A DNA stretch of 22,509 bases from JAPLDB01 sp038230515 (GTDB taxonomy: Bacteria > Bacteroidota > Bacteroidia > AKYH767-A > 2013-40CM-41-45). A model generated the notes under the pieces. The model searched no databases, had not been told where the DNA came from, and saw only the letters and a program-made list of their open reading frames with translations. The translations under genes and the position numbers were made by a program. Below, one piece after another: positions 15,939 through 22,509 of this stretch. Location of the stretch: contig JBBRND010000048.1 in assembly GCA_038230515.1 (NCBI GenBank), positions 1 through 22,509 of the forward strand, in the 5' to 3' direction. Positions within the stretch are counted from its first letter, which is position 1. The number at the start of each line of letters is the position of its first letter.

Positions 15939-15960
15939 CGTCAGGACGGAAGTCCTGACG
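15939..15960. repeat. Perfect hairpin palindrome CGTCAGGAC, copy 2
   Basis: Identical to 15474-15495: 9-bp stem, GGAA loop. Here the left flank is ATTAACT rather than the T-rich flank of copy 1, so the conserved unit is essentially the palindrome itself. Confidence 0.8.
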
Positions 15961-16046
15961 GAACGAAACGATGAAAAGGGGAGTGACTAAACTAAACCCG
16001 ATTGAAGTGGAAAGCCCGCGCGGAAGTGGCGCATTAAAGAGAGGGG

Positions 16047-16065
16047 TGCCGAAACAAGTTCGGCA
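16047..16065. repeat. Short REP-like hairpin TGCCGAA/TTCGGCA
   Basis: 7-bp perfect stem with loop ACAAG, followed by TGACAG. I recognise this form as a common dispersed repeat in Bacteroidota genomes, from memory rather than a search. Confidence 0.5.
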
Positions 16066-16155
16066 TGACAGCTACAGGGTGAGGCGCGGCTTGAAGTGGA
16101 AAGCGGGAAGAGAGGGAAATTGAAATGAGGGAGTATCTTTTGCAAACACACCCCT

Positions 16156-16201
16156 AAATCCCCTCTCGCTTACGCTCATGCTTTTTCGCAGAGGGGGACT
16201 T
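16156..16201. repeat. Inverted repeat downstream of dxs
   Basis: Arms AAATCCCCTCT and AGAGGGGGACTT pair with one bulge and one mismatch over a 23-nt loop. It begins 11 bp past the dxs stop. The minus strand lacks a T-run, so it may be a dispersed repeat that also acts as a 3' hairpin for dxs. Confidence 0.5.
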
Positions 16202-16211
16202 GAGCAGCCGA

Positions 16212-18134
16212 TTACACCAGCACCGTTTCGCCTACCTGTTGGCGCACTGCGTTTTTAATTGCTTCGGCATCGAAGTGGCATTCGTTCCAGAGTTCTTTTT
16301 GTTCGCCATGTTCGATGAAGCGGTCGGGTATGCCGAGGCGGGTGATGGATGCTGAGATGTTGTTGTCTATCATGAACTCGGCTACTGCGCTGCCGAAGCC
16401 GCCCATGATGCAGGCATCTTCGACCGTGATTATTTTTTTGAAGCGTGAAAAAATTTCGTGAAGCAGTGCGGTGTCGAGTGGCTTTACAAAACGCATGTCG
16501 AAATGTGCGGGGAAGAATTGTTCTTTCTTTAAATCATCGCAAGCTGTTACTGCAAAATTTCCGGGATGCCCGATGGTGAGTATTGCGATTTCTTCTCCAT
16601 CGCGTACCATGCGCCCCTTGCCGATTTCGAGTTTCTTCATTGGTTTTTTCCAGTCAACCATAACGCCATTGCCGCGCGGGTAGCGTATGCTGAAGGGAGA
16701 TTTTGTTTCGGGAAGTTGAGCGGTGTACATGAGGTTGCGCAACTCTTCTTCATTCATTGGTGCGCTCACAATCATGTTTGGTATGCAGCGGAAGTAGGCA
16801 TAGTCGAATGCTCCGTGGTGTGTGGCGCCATCGGCACCGGCAAGTCCTCCGCGGTCGAGACAAAATATTACGTGGAGGTTTTGCAGCGCGACATCGTGTA
16901 TTACCTGATCGTACGCGCGCTGCATAAAAGATGAGTAGATGTTGCAGAATGGTATCATGCCTTGTGTGGCAAGTCCTGCACTGAAGGTAACTGCATGTTG
17001 TTCGGCTATGCCTACATCAAAAGCACGATCGGGCATTGCCTTCATCATGATGTTGAGCGAGCAGCCGCTTGGCATTGCTGGCGTGATGCCTACGATCTTC
17101 GGATTTTTTTCTGCGAGTTCTACAATGGTGTGTCCGAATACGTCCTGGTATTTAGGCGGTGCAGGTGTATTGTTTGTTGGCTTATGAATTTCTCCGCTGA
17201 TCTTATCGAACAGCCCGGGTGCATGCCACTTGGTTTGATCTTTCTCGGCATTGGCATATCCTTTTCCTTTTACGGTGAGGGCATGTAATATTTTAGGACC
17301 GGGAATATCTTTGAGATCCTGCAGCACTTTTACCATGCGGTTTACATCGTGTCCGTCAACAGGTCCGAAATAACGGAAGCGCAATGATTCGAAAAGATTG
17401 CTTTGCTTGAGGAGTGTTGTCTTTACTGCGTTTTCAATTTTAGATGCGATGTCCTGCGCATTGGGTCCGAACTTGGAAATTTTTCCGAGGAGTTTCCACA
17501 CTTCGTCTTTCACTTTATTATACGTGTGCGAAGTGCTCATGTCAGTAAGGTATTCTTTGAGCGCGCCTACATTAGGATCAATGCTCATGCAGTTGTCGTT
17601 GAGGATGACGAGTAGGTTGGAGTTCTCCACGCCTGCATGGTTGAGTGCTTCGAAGGCGAGACCTGCAGTCATGGCTCCATCGCCAATCACCGCAATGTGC
17701 TGGCGTTCTTTTTCTCCTTTGAGTCGTGATGCTACTGCCATTCCCAGTGCAGCACTTATAGATGTTGATGAGTGACCAACGCCAAAGGTGTCGTACTCGC
17801 TTTCACTTCTTTTCGGAAATCCGCTGATGCCTTTGTAAATTCTGTTGGTATGAAAAAGATCTCTGCGGCCGGTGAGGATTTTATGTCCGTAGGCCTGGTG
17901 ACCAACGTCCCACACCAATTGATCGTAGGGTGTGTTGAAGACATAGTGCAGAGCCACGGTCATTTCCACCGTTCCGAGCGATGCACCGAAGTGTCCGCCA
18001 TTAACGGAGACAATGTCTATGATATAATCGCGCAACTGCTTGCTTACTTCTTTGAGTTGATCCTCAGGAAGTGAGCGCAAATCAGCAGGAAGGTTGATTT
18101 TAGCAAGGAGGGAGCCGGGTTCTACTTTATTCAT
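16212..18134 (-). CDS. dxs: 1-deoxy-D-xylulose-5-phosphate synthase
   Basis: 640 residues, a normal length for DXS. It condenses pyruvate and glyceraldehyde 3-phosphate to DXP, the first step of the MEP isoprenoid pathway, with thiamine diphosphate and Mg2+, in the cytoplasm. Visible landmarks: H48 (GGHFGASLG), H79 (VWDVGHQAYGHK), the ThDP/Mg motif GDGAMTAG at 151-158 closed by N179-D180-N181 (VILNDNCMSI), YFGPVDGHD at 255-263, and the catalytic Glu378 in VGIAEQHAVTF of the pyrimidine-binding domain, followed by the transketolase C-terminal domain (KKIITVEDA). The ATG at 18134 is supported by the family N-terminus. A strong promoter sits immediately upstream (18146-18176). No other MEP gene is adjacent. 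Confidence 0.98.
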   Translation of the reverse strand: MNKVEPGSLLAKINLPADLRSLPEDQLKEVSKQLRDYIIDIVSVNGGHFGASLGTVEMTVALHYVFNTPYDQLVWDVGHQAYGHKILTGRRDLFHTNRIYKGISGFPKRSESEYDTFGVGHSSTSISAALGMAVASRLKGEKERQHIAVIGDGAMTAGLAFEALNHAGVENSNLLVILNDNCMSIDPNVGALKEYLTDMSTSHTYNKVKDEVWKLLGKISKFGPNAQDIASKIENAVKTTLLKQSNLFESLRFRYFGPVDGHDVNRMVKVLQDLKDIPGPKILHALTVKGKGYANAEKDQTKWHAPGLFDKISGEIHKPTNNTPAPPKYQDVFGHTIVELAEKNPKIVGITPAMPSGCSLNIMMKAMPDRAFDVGIAEQHAVTFSAGLATQGMIPFCNIYSSFMQRAYDQVIHDVALQNLHVIFCLDRGGLAGADGATHHGAFDYAYFRCIPNMIVSAPMNEEELRNLMYTAQLPETKSPFSIRYPRGNGVMVDWKKPMKKLEIGKGRMVRDGEEIAILTIGHPGNFAVTACDDLKKEQFFPAHFDMRFVKPLDTALLHEIFSRFKKIITVEDACIMGGFGSAVAEFMIDNNISASITRLGIPDRFIEHGEQKELWNECHFDAEAIKNAVRQQVGETVLV

Positions 18135-18145
18135 CGCTTACGGTG

Positions 18146-18176
18146 CAAAGATAAACTAATCGTGAACACCGTTCAA
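18146..18176 (-). promoter_or_regulatory. Bacteroidota-type promoter of dxs, nearly leaderless
   Basis: On the minus strand, TTG (18176-18174) is followed after 20 bp by TATCTTTG (18153-18146), a consensus -33/-7 pair. Only 11 bp separate the -7 box from the ATG at 18134, so the mRNA leader would be only a few nucleotides. Confidence 0.8.
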
Positions 18177-18236
18177 GTTACGCGTTGATGGAGGGAAACG
18201 GATTGAGAGGGGAAATTATTTTAGAGGATATATCTG

Positions 18237-18273
18237 CCACTAATTCCACTAATTGGCACGAATTAAATTAGTG
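18237..18273. repeat. CCACTAATT direct and inverted repeat between divergent genes
   Basis: CCACTAATT occurs twice in tandem (18237-18245 and 18246-18254), and ATTAGTG (18267-18273) is its inverse. A related GCACCAATTAG segment occurs near 13302. It may be a dispersed repeat or an operator between dxs and the peptidase gene. Confidence 0.4.
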
Positions 18274-18318
18274 AAGATCGGTGCAATTGGTGGCTACTCT
18301 TTCATTTCTTCTTTCTCC

Positions 18319-18326
18319 TATCTTTG
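18319..18326 (+). promoter_or_regulatory. -7 element of the M20 peptidase promoter
   Basis: TATCTTTG followed by CGTCCCC is a perfect TAnnTTTG box, giving a leader of about 40 nt to the ATG at 18371. No TTG stands at the usual 19-20 bp upstream (the nearest is 29 bp away), so the -33 part is weak. Confidence 0.6.
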
Positions 18327-18370
18327 CGTCCCCTCAATAAAAAATCTTAAACTTTAAACTTCAAACTGAT

Positions 18371-19747
18371 ATGGAACAAACATTAGAATTTGTAAAGAAG
18401 AACGAAAACCGTTTTCTCGAAGAACTTTTTGAATTGCTGCGCATACCAAGTGTAAGTGCAGACAGTAAGAACAAGCCCGATGTTGCGCGTGCTGCCGAGT
18501 TTATAAAATCAAGCTTGGAAAAAGCAGGCGCAGAGAACGTAGAGATTTGTCCCACGTCAGGACATCCCATTGTGTATGGCGATAAAATAATTGATGCGAA
18601 ACTTCCGACTGTTATTGTGTACGGACATTATGATGTTCAGCCTGCTGATCCTGTAAGCCTGTGGACAACTCCTCCGTTCGAACCGCAGGTCCGTGATGGA
18701 AAAATTTATGCACGAGGAAGTTGTGATGACAAGGGACAGGTGTTCATGCACATCAAAGCATTCGAGAGTATGATGAAAACAAATACACTTCCATGCAACG
18801 TTCGTTTTATGATTGAAGGAGAAGAAGAAGTGGGTTCATCAAATCTCGGTGCGTGGGTACGCGAAAATAAAAACAGGTTAAAAGGAGATGTGATTTTAAT
18901 TTCTGATACTTCTATTGTTGCAAATGATATTCCAAGCATTGAATCCGGTTTGCGCGGATTGAGTTATGTGCAGGTAGAAGTCACCGGACCGAACCGCGAT
19001 CTTCACTCAGGTGTTTACGGTGGTGCTGTTGCAAACCCGATTCAGATTCTTTGCGACATGATTGCGTCCATGAAGGATAAGGACAATCACATTACCATCC
19101 CGGGTTTTTATGATGATGTACTTGAGTTGACAAAAGAAGAACGAGCAGAGTTAAATAAAACTCCTTTCAGTCTTGAAGATTACAAAAAAGATTTAGCTGT
19201 AGAAGATGTGCGTGGAGAAACAGGATATACTACACTGGAACGCACAGGCATTCGTCCAACGTTTGAGTTGAACGGAATCTGGGGCGGATACACTGGCGAA
19301 GGTTCAAAGACAGTTCTTCCGTCACAGGCATTTGCAAAGATCAGCATGCGGTTGGTGCCGAATCAAACTACGGATAAGATCACGGAACTTTTCACAAAAC
19401 ATTTTACAGCAATTGCACCAAAGGGAGTGAAAGTAACAGTTACTCCTCATCATGGTGGCGAACCTGTTGTTACTCCAACAGATTCAGTTGCGTTCAAAGC
19501 TGCAAGTAAAGCGATGGAAAAAACATTCGGTAAGAAACCGATTCCAACACGCGGTGGAGGCAGCATTCCAATCGTTGCACTTTTCGAAAAAGAACTCGGA
19601 CTGAAATCTGTGCTGATGGGTTTTGGATTGGACAGCGACCTTATTCACTCTCCGAATGAGCACTACGGGATTTTCAATTTCATGAAAGGGATTGAGACTA
19701 TACCGTTGTTCTTTCAATATTATACGGAGATGAGTAATGAAAAATAG
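18371..19747 (+). CDS. M20 family metallopeptidase (dipeptidase-like)
   Basis: 458 residues, no signal peptide, so cytoplasmic. It is a di-zinc amino/dipeptidase of the M20 family (CNDP/DUG1/ArgE-like). Metal and catalytic residues visible: H86 and D88 in VYGHYDVQP, bridging D119 in RGSCDDKG, general base E152 and metal ligand E153 in EGEEEVGS, D179 in LISDTS, and H426 in DSDLIHSPNEHYG. The dimerisation (lid) domain spans about 195-360, with R209-D-L-H-S-G at its start. Length and the DLHSGVYGGAV signature match the dipeptidase subgroup, which cleaves short peptides, possibly beta-Ala-His-like or Cys-Gly; the exact substrate is unknown. It has its own promoter at 18319 and terminator at 19768, divergent from dxs. 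Confidence 0.93.
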   Translation: MEQTLEFVKKNENRFLEELFELLRIPSVSADSKNKPDVARAAEFIKSSLEKAGAENVEICPTSGHPIVYGDKIIDAKLPTVIVYGHYDVQPADPVSLWTTPPFEPQVRDGKIYARGSCDDKGQVFMHIKAFESMMKTNTLPCNVRFMIEGEEEVGSSNLGAWVRENKNRLKGDVILISDTSIVANDIPSIESGLRGLSYVQVEVTGPNRDLHSGVYGGAVANPIQILCDMIASMKDKDNHITIPGFYDDVLELTKEERAELNKTPFSLEDYKKDLAVEDVRGETGYTTLERTGIRPTFELNGIWGGYTGEGSKTVLPSQAFAKISMRLVPNQTTDKITELFTKHFTAIAPKGVKVTVTPHHGGEPVVTPTDSVAFKAASKAMEKTFGKKPIPTRGGGSIPIVALFEKELGLKSVLMGFGLDSDLIHSPNEHYGIFNFMKGIETIPLFFQYYTEMSNEK

Positions 19748-19767
19748 AATAAATTGTTTATAAAAAC

Positions 19768-19811
19768 AGAAGAGGTTGTTTCAAAAATAAATTTTTGAAA
19801 CAACCTCTTCT
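19768..19811. terminator. 20-bp perfect hairpin between the peptidase and tRNA-Gln
   Basis: AGAAGAGGTTGTTTCAAAAA (19768-19787) pairs perfectly with 19792-19811 over a 4-nt TAAA loop. It starts 20 bp after the peptidase stop and lies downstream of the convergent tRNA, so it likely ends both transcripts. The flanking T-run is weak. Confidence 0.7.
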
Positions 19812-19856
19812 ATTTCAAATCTGAATTCCACAATCAGGGAAATCATCATTCTACAG

Positions 19857-19929
19857 TTGTCCTGCCAGGGCTCGAACCTGGACTTTCTTGAATCAAAATC
19901 AAGCGTGTTGCCAGTTACACCACAGGACA
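19857..19929 (-). tRNA. tRNA-Gln (anticodon TTG)
   Basis: On the minus strand the 73-nt cloverleaf is complete: acceptor TGTCCTG/CAGGACA with discriminator A, D-arm with GGTGTAACTGGC, anticodon stem CTTGA/TCAAG enclosing loop TTTTGAT (anticodon TTG, reading CAA/CAG), and a T-arm CCAGG-TTCGAGC-CCTGG. CCA is not encoded, as usual in this phylum. No other tRNA is adjacent. Confidence 0.97.
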
Positions 19930-20049
19930 ATTTTGGGGACGGCAAAAGTAGCAGAAAGTTTTATTCGAACAAGAAGTAAGAAAGATATTCGATTCTAAAT
20001 GTGAGATAACAGAAGGGAGAATTCAATTATCTTCTTTCAGCCGCATGTG

Positions 20050-20823
20050 TTATTTTTCAGCAACAACAAAAATATCCCAGCAATCATCGAGATTATTTTT
20101 CTGAAGAAAGAAGTCTTTTGTAGAGATATCAGAAGTTTGTGAAATCTGTTCTTTTAACTTGTTACGCATCAAACTCGTAATCCAATTGTAGGGTACGAAA
20201 AGAATTTTTGCAGGAAGGATTTTGTGAAGACCCAGAATATCAAACTTTAAAATCATGCGTACGAATTTCCCGTTCTCCTCGTAATATTTGCGCACTCTTT
20301 CGTTCGCGTTCAACCCAAGTAATTCAAATTGATTGGTGAATAGAGATACCTCCTTGTTCATTTCATCAAAGGTGTACTCATGAATATGAAACGGATTGCG
20401 CGCAAGCGAGCGTTTAATATTCGGAGTTGTAATGAGTACTTTCCCTCCCGGCTTTACAACCCGCAAACATTCTTTAGTAAATTCTTTTCGCAAATGAATA
20501 TGCTCGATAAATTGAAAGGAAGTAACCACATCAAATGAGTTATCAGGAAACGGAAGCGGTGGAATGCTTCCCTGAACAAAACTGATGTTCTTTATGGATG
20601 CGTATTCCTTTTTGTTATTCTCAATTGTTTCAGCATCGTAATCAATGCCCGTAATTTCGTTTGCGTGTTGCGCCATGTAAGCAGCGCCATATCCTAAGCC
20701 ACAGCCTGTGTCAAGAACTTTTTTCCCGGTTATTATCGGAATGCACCATTCGTAAGCGTACTGACAGCGTTGGTAGATTACATTGTTGGCTTCATCCTTT
20801 AGTGCGCGTTCGTGAGAACTCAT
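20050..20823 (-). CDS. Class I SAM-dependent methyltransferase (Methyltransf_11 type)
   Basis: 257 residues, cytoplasmic. Residues ~34-140 are a Rossmann methyltransferase fold: motif I VLDTGCGLGYG at 36-46, acidic D61 closing strand 2 (TGIDYD) for the ribose of SAM, FVQGSIPPLPF before strand 4, FDVVTSFQFIEHI at 98-109, and VVKPGGKVLITTPN as motif III. The C-terminal ~100 residues form a family-specific cap with a hydrophobic stretch (ILPAKILFVPYNWI) that may touch membrane or substrate. This UbiE/glycosyl-locus-like type methylates small molecules, lipids or glycans; the target cannot be told. The start ATG at 20823 follows a possible -7 box. Divergent from msrB. Confidence 0.88.
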   Translation of the reverse strand: MSSHERALKDEANNVIYQRCQYAYEWCIPIITGKKVLDTGCGLGYGAAYMAQHANEITGIDYDAETIENNKKEYASIKNISFVQGSIPPLPFPDNSFDVVTSFQFIEHIHLRKEFTKECLRVVKPGGKVLITTPNIKRSLARNPFHIHEYTFDEMNKEVSLFTNQFELLGLNANERVRKYYEENGKFVRMILKFDILGLHKILPAKILFVPYNWITSLMRNKLKEQISQTSDISTKDFFLQKNNLDDCWDIFVVAEK

Positions 20824-20849
20824 ACAGATTTTTTTTTAAGAAGAAGATG

Positions 20850-20857
20850 CAAATGTA
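20850..20857 (-). promoter_or_regulatory. Possible -7 element of the methyltransferase promoter
   Basis: On the minus strand this reads TACATTTG, a match to TAnnTTTG, 26 bp before the ATG. No TTG lies at the expected -33 position, so support is moderate at best. Confidence 0.35.
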
Positions 20858-21047
20858 TAAAAACAAAAAAGCGAAGAAGCATTCGATTCTTTTCTCTGCA
20901 AAAAAATACAATGGCCAACGTTTACGTTAATGACCCAATCTTTACTTTAGCGGCAAAATCATTTTAAGATTTATTTAACCCGATGCATGTTTCAAAATTA
21001 AAAACCGATTGGGTGGTAAATACGTTCTTATTTCAAAATAAAAAATT

Positions 21048-21542
21048 ATGAAACTACTTATCGTAACTCTGTCCGCTTTTTCGATAGCATTATTTGCCTG
21101 CGCTCAGGCACCTACAAAAACTAAAGATCAAAATCAACCTGCAATGAATAAATATGAAGTTGTAAAAACTGATGCCGAATGGAAAAAGACCCTTACACCT
21201 GAACAATATGAAGTGACCCGTAACCACGGAACGGAGAGCGCATTCAGCGGTGCGTATTGGGATAATCATGAAAAAGGAATGTATAAATGTATTTGCTGTG
21301 GAAATCCTCTTTTTATTTCTGATAATAAATTTGAATCGGGTACCGGCTGGCCCAGTTTCTATAAGCCGCTTGAAAAAAATAATGTGAGCGAAACAAAAGA
21401 TGAAACCTACGGAATGACTCGTGTTGAAGTGCATTGTAACCGATGCGGTGCACACCTCGGCCATGTTTTTGACGATGGACCCAAACCAACAGGTTTACGT
21501 TATTGCATCAACTCAGCTTCGCTTACGTTTGAGAAAAAGTAG
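21048..21542 (+). CDS. msrB: Peptide-methionine (R)-S-oxide reductase, exported, probable lipoprotein
   Basis: 164 residues. It reduces methionine-R-sulfoxide in proteins. The N-terminus MKLLIVTLSAFSIALFAC is a signal peptide with a lipobox-like L-F-A-C (Cys18), so the enzyme is probably tethered in the periplasm; the start at 21048 is required for it. The MsrB domain runs from about 34 to the end: zinc ligands C81/C84 (CICCG) and C130/C133 (CNRCG), the substrate-binding SGTGWPSF, H136/H139 (GAHLGHVFDDGP) and catalytic Cys153 in RYCINSASL. The mature domain is of normal length, with a short Lys/Gln/Pro-rich linker after the lipid anchor. It stands alone, with divergent methyltransferase upstream and array C downstream. 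No msrA is adjacent. Electrons would have to come from an exported thioredoxin-like partner. Confidence 0.95.
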   Translation: MKLLIVTLSAFSIALFACAQAPTKTKDQNQPAMNKYEVVKTDAEWKKTLTPEQYEVTRNHGTESAFSGAYWDNHEKGMYKCICCGNPLFISDNKFESGTGWPSFYKPLEKNNVSETKDETYGMTRVEVHCNRCGAHLGHVFDDGPKPTGLRYCINSASLTFEKK

Positions 21543-21690
21543 TTTTTGAGATCGTTTCAAGGTTCGTTTCAAAACCATTTTTCGGACTCAACCCGAACAT
21601 CCTTCCCTCCTTTTTATAAGCTCTGAGATAAACCATTCTGTTTTTTAAGGAAAATCAGCACTCCAAAAGGTTTTGCGAATGCCTGCGGAA

Positions 21691-21942
21691 TAAAACCGCA
21701 AGGTGGTAAGTCAAAACCGCGAGGTTGCGGGATAAAACCGCACGGTGATACCAAAAAATCGTGGAGCTATGAGATAAAACCGCACGGTGATACCACAAAA
21801 CCGTGGGGTTATGAGATAAAACCGCGCGGTGAAACAGTAAAACCGTGGGGTTATGGGATAAAACCGCGCGGTGAAACAGTAAAACCGTGGGGTTACGGGA
21901 TAAAACCGCGCGGTGATGCCGCAAAACCGCAGGGTGATAATA
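21691..21942. repeat. Tandem array C: twelve 21-bp units (42-bp dimers)
   Basis: AAAACCG-type cores recur every 21 bp, with units starting at 21691, 21712, 21733 and so on to 21922. From the third unit on, two types alternate: one with CGCGCGGTGAAACAG or CGCACGGTGATACCA and one with GTGGGGTTATGGGA. This makes a 42-bp dimer; the dimers at 21817-21858 and 21859-21900 differ at one base. The first type contains the self-complementary core CCGCGCGG. Edge units are most diverged. Two minus frames stay open with heptad repeats (HRAVLSH, FTARFYPI), but I do not call a gene. The array lies between the convergent msrB and the right-edge gene; the flanking 21543-21690 and 21943-22013 show nothing else clear. 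Confidence 0.92.
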
Positions 21943-22013
21943 AAAACCTTGTTTTTATTAAAGAAACGCAATAGACAGGAAGTCCATAGTACCTGGATTT
22001 CTTCAAACAACTA

Positions 22014-22046
22014 AAAGGGGCTATCCGATTTCCGGATAGCCCCTTT
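22014..22046 (-). terminator. Terminator of the right-edge T9SS gene
   Basis: AAAGGGGCTATCCG (22014-22027) and CGGATAGCCCCTTT (22033-22046) pair perfectly over 14 bp with a 5-nt loop. On the minus strand it ends in a TTTT run, 26 bp after the stop codon of the gene at 22073. It separates that transcript from array C. Confidence 0.85.
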
Positions 22047-22072
22047 CAGCTTATTAGTTGTTGAATGATACT

Positions 22073-22509
22073 TTACTCAACAGTTACCTTCAAGAGTTGC
22101 ATTTGCTCGCCTGCACTCTCCATGCGGATAAGGTACATTCCCTTTGCCACATTGGTGAGATCAAGTTCATGCATATTGATGCCTTCGGTTGCGGTTATTT
22201 CATTGCTGATAATAACCCTGCCTACTACATCAATCACACTAATCTGATACTTCGCTGAGTTCGAAGACTCAAACCTCAGCGTAGTTTTGCCGTTTGTCGG
22301 ATTCGGATACAATGTTGCATTACCTGATCCTATCGTAGCATCCACCTGTGCCTGACGGCAAGTTGTTACTACAGGATAGGTGCGTGTACCACTTACTCCG
22401 CAATCATTCGAAGCAGTCACGTTTACTGTTCCCCCTGTCGATCCCCATTGTACAATTATATTAAGCCCACCTTGACCTCCTATAATAGATGAACCCGCAG
22501 GTACTACCC
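22073..22509 (-). CDS. C-terminal part of a T9SS-secreted protein with PKD/Ig-like domain (start outside window)
   Basis: The frame is open from the right edge to the TAA at 22073 (about 145 residues visible); a GTG at 22420 is internal and not a likely start. The visible part begins with an Ig/PKD-like strand pattern (VVPAGSSIIGG, then IIVQWGSTGGTVNVTASNDCG) with a pair of cysteines, typical of repeat domains in large Bacteroidota surface proteins. A linker (TTCRQAQVDATIG) leads to a type A T9SS sorting domain: ATLYPNPTNGKTTLRFE, ISVIDVVGRVI, a MHELDLTNVAKGMYLIRM strand and a final LLKVTVE. The protein is exported by T9SS; its activity lies in the missing part. It is transcribed leftward and ends at the terminator at 22014-22046. 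Confidence 0.88.
   Translation of the reverse strand, partial: VVPAGSSIIGGQGGLNIIVQWGSTGGTVNVTASNDCGVSGTRTYPVVTTCRQAQVDATIGSGNATLYPNPTNGKTTLRFESSNSAKYQISVIDVVGRVIISNEITATEGINMHELDLTNVAKGMYLIRMESAGEQMQLLKVTVE

Larger units (their letters stand above)
15788..16211. other. Intergenic cluster of dispersed short repeats
   Basis: No gene seen in about 420 bp. From left to right: an AT-rich stretch with a long T-run near 15850; a perfect CGTCAGGAC palindrome (15939-15960); a 14-bp direct repeat TTGAAGTGGAAAGC at 16002-16015 and 16091-16104; a hairpin TGCCGAA/TTCGGCA (16047-16065) of the kind often dispersed in Bacteroidota genomes; and an inverted repeat with arms at 16156-16166 and 16190-16201 next to the dxs stop. 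Confidence 0.7.

Noticed and set aside
16471..18074. Several plus-strand frames of 70-125 codons inside dxs
   Set aside because: They are shadows of a well-conserved minus-strand gene.
21655..22010. Two minus-strand frames with heptad repeats in array C
   Set aside because: Same cause as above, and one overlaps the terminator-side spacer; no gene features.

Overview
The window looks like chromosomal DNA of a free-living Bacteroidota bacterium. A Chitinophagales/Sphingobacteriales-like lineage is a guess from gene style, not a placement. The evidence is: four proteins with type IX secretion (T9SS) C-terminal sorting domains, a TonB-dependent receptor with a CarboxypepD_reg-like N-terminal domain, promoters of the Bacteroidota form TTG-N19/20-TAnnTTTG, no Shine-Dalgarno sequences in front of genes, and intergenic spaces full of short palindromic repeats.

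Layout. 1-4210: two adjacent genes for secreted beta-propeller proteins with T9SS tails; the first is cut by the left edge. 4301-5022: two small genes, a KTSC-like protein and a stand-alone PAS-domain protein, with imperfect palindromic repeats around them. 5425-7995: a well-bounded transcription unit (promoter, outer-membrane barrel protein, ammonium transporter, terminator), probably for ammonium uptake. 8035-10833: a TonB-dependent receptor. 10992-12595: a secreted alpha/beta hydrolase with a T9SS tail and a strong terminator. 12596-16211: a repeat-rich, gene-poor region holding two of three 21-bp tandem arrays, a duplicated 132-bp element with RNA-like folding, perfect hairpin palindromes, a tandem universal stress protein gene and a small membrane-protein gene. 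16212-18134 (minus): dxs of the MEP isoprenoid pathway, with a promoter almost touching its start codon. 18371-19747: an M20 metallopeptidase. 19857-19929 (minus): tRNA-Gln(TTG). 20050-20823 (minus): a class I methyltransferase. 21048-21542: a probably exported lipoprotein MsrB. 21691-21942: the third 21-bp array. 22073 to the right edge (minus): the C-terminal end of another T9SS-secreted protein.

The most unusual feature is the set of three intergenic tandem arrays (10, 13 and 12 units). They have unrelated sequences but the same 21-bp unit length, and two of them are built from alternating units that make a 42-bp dimer. The second is the 132-bp element present twice about 1.2 kb apart; in one arm pair, substitutions between the copies keep the stem paired when G-U pairs are allowed. 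These two observations are the best candidates for undescribed biology here. The protein-coding genes are mostly ordinary for this phylum.
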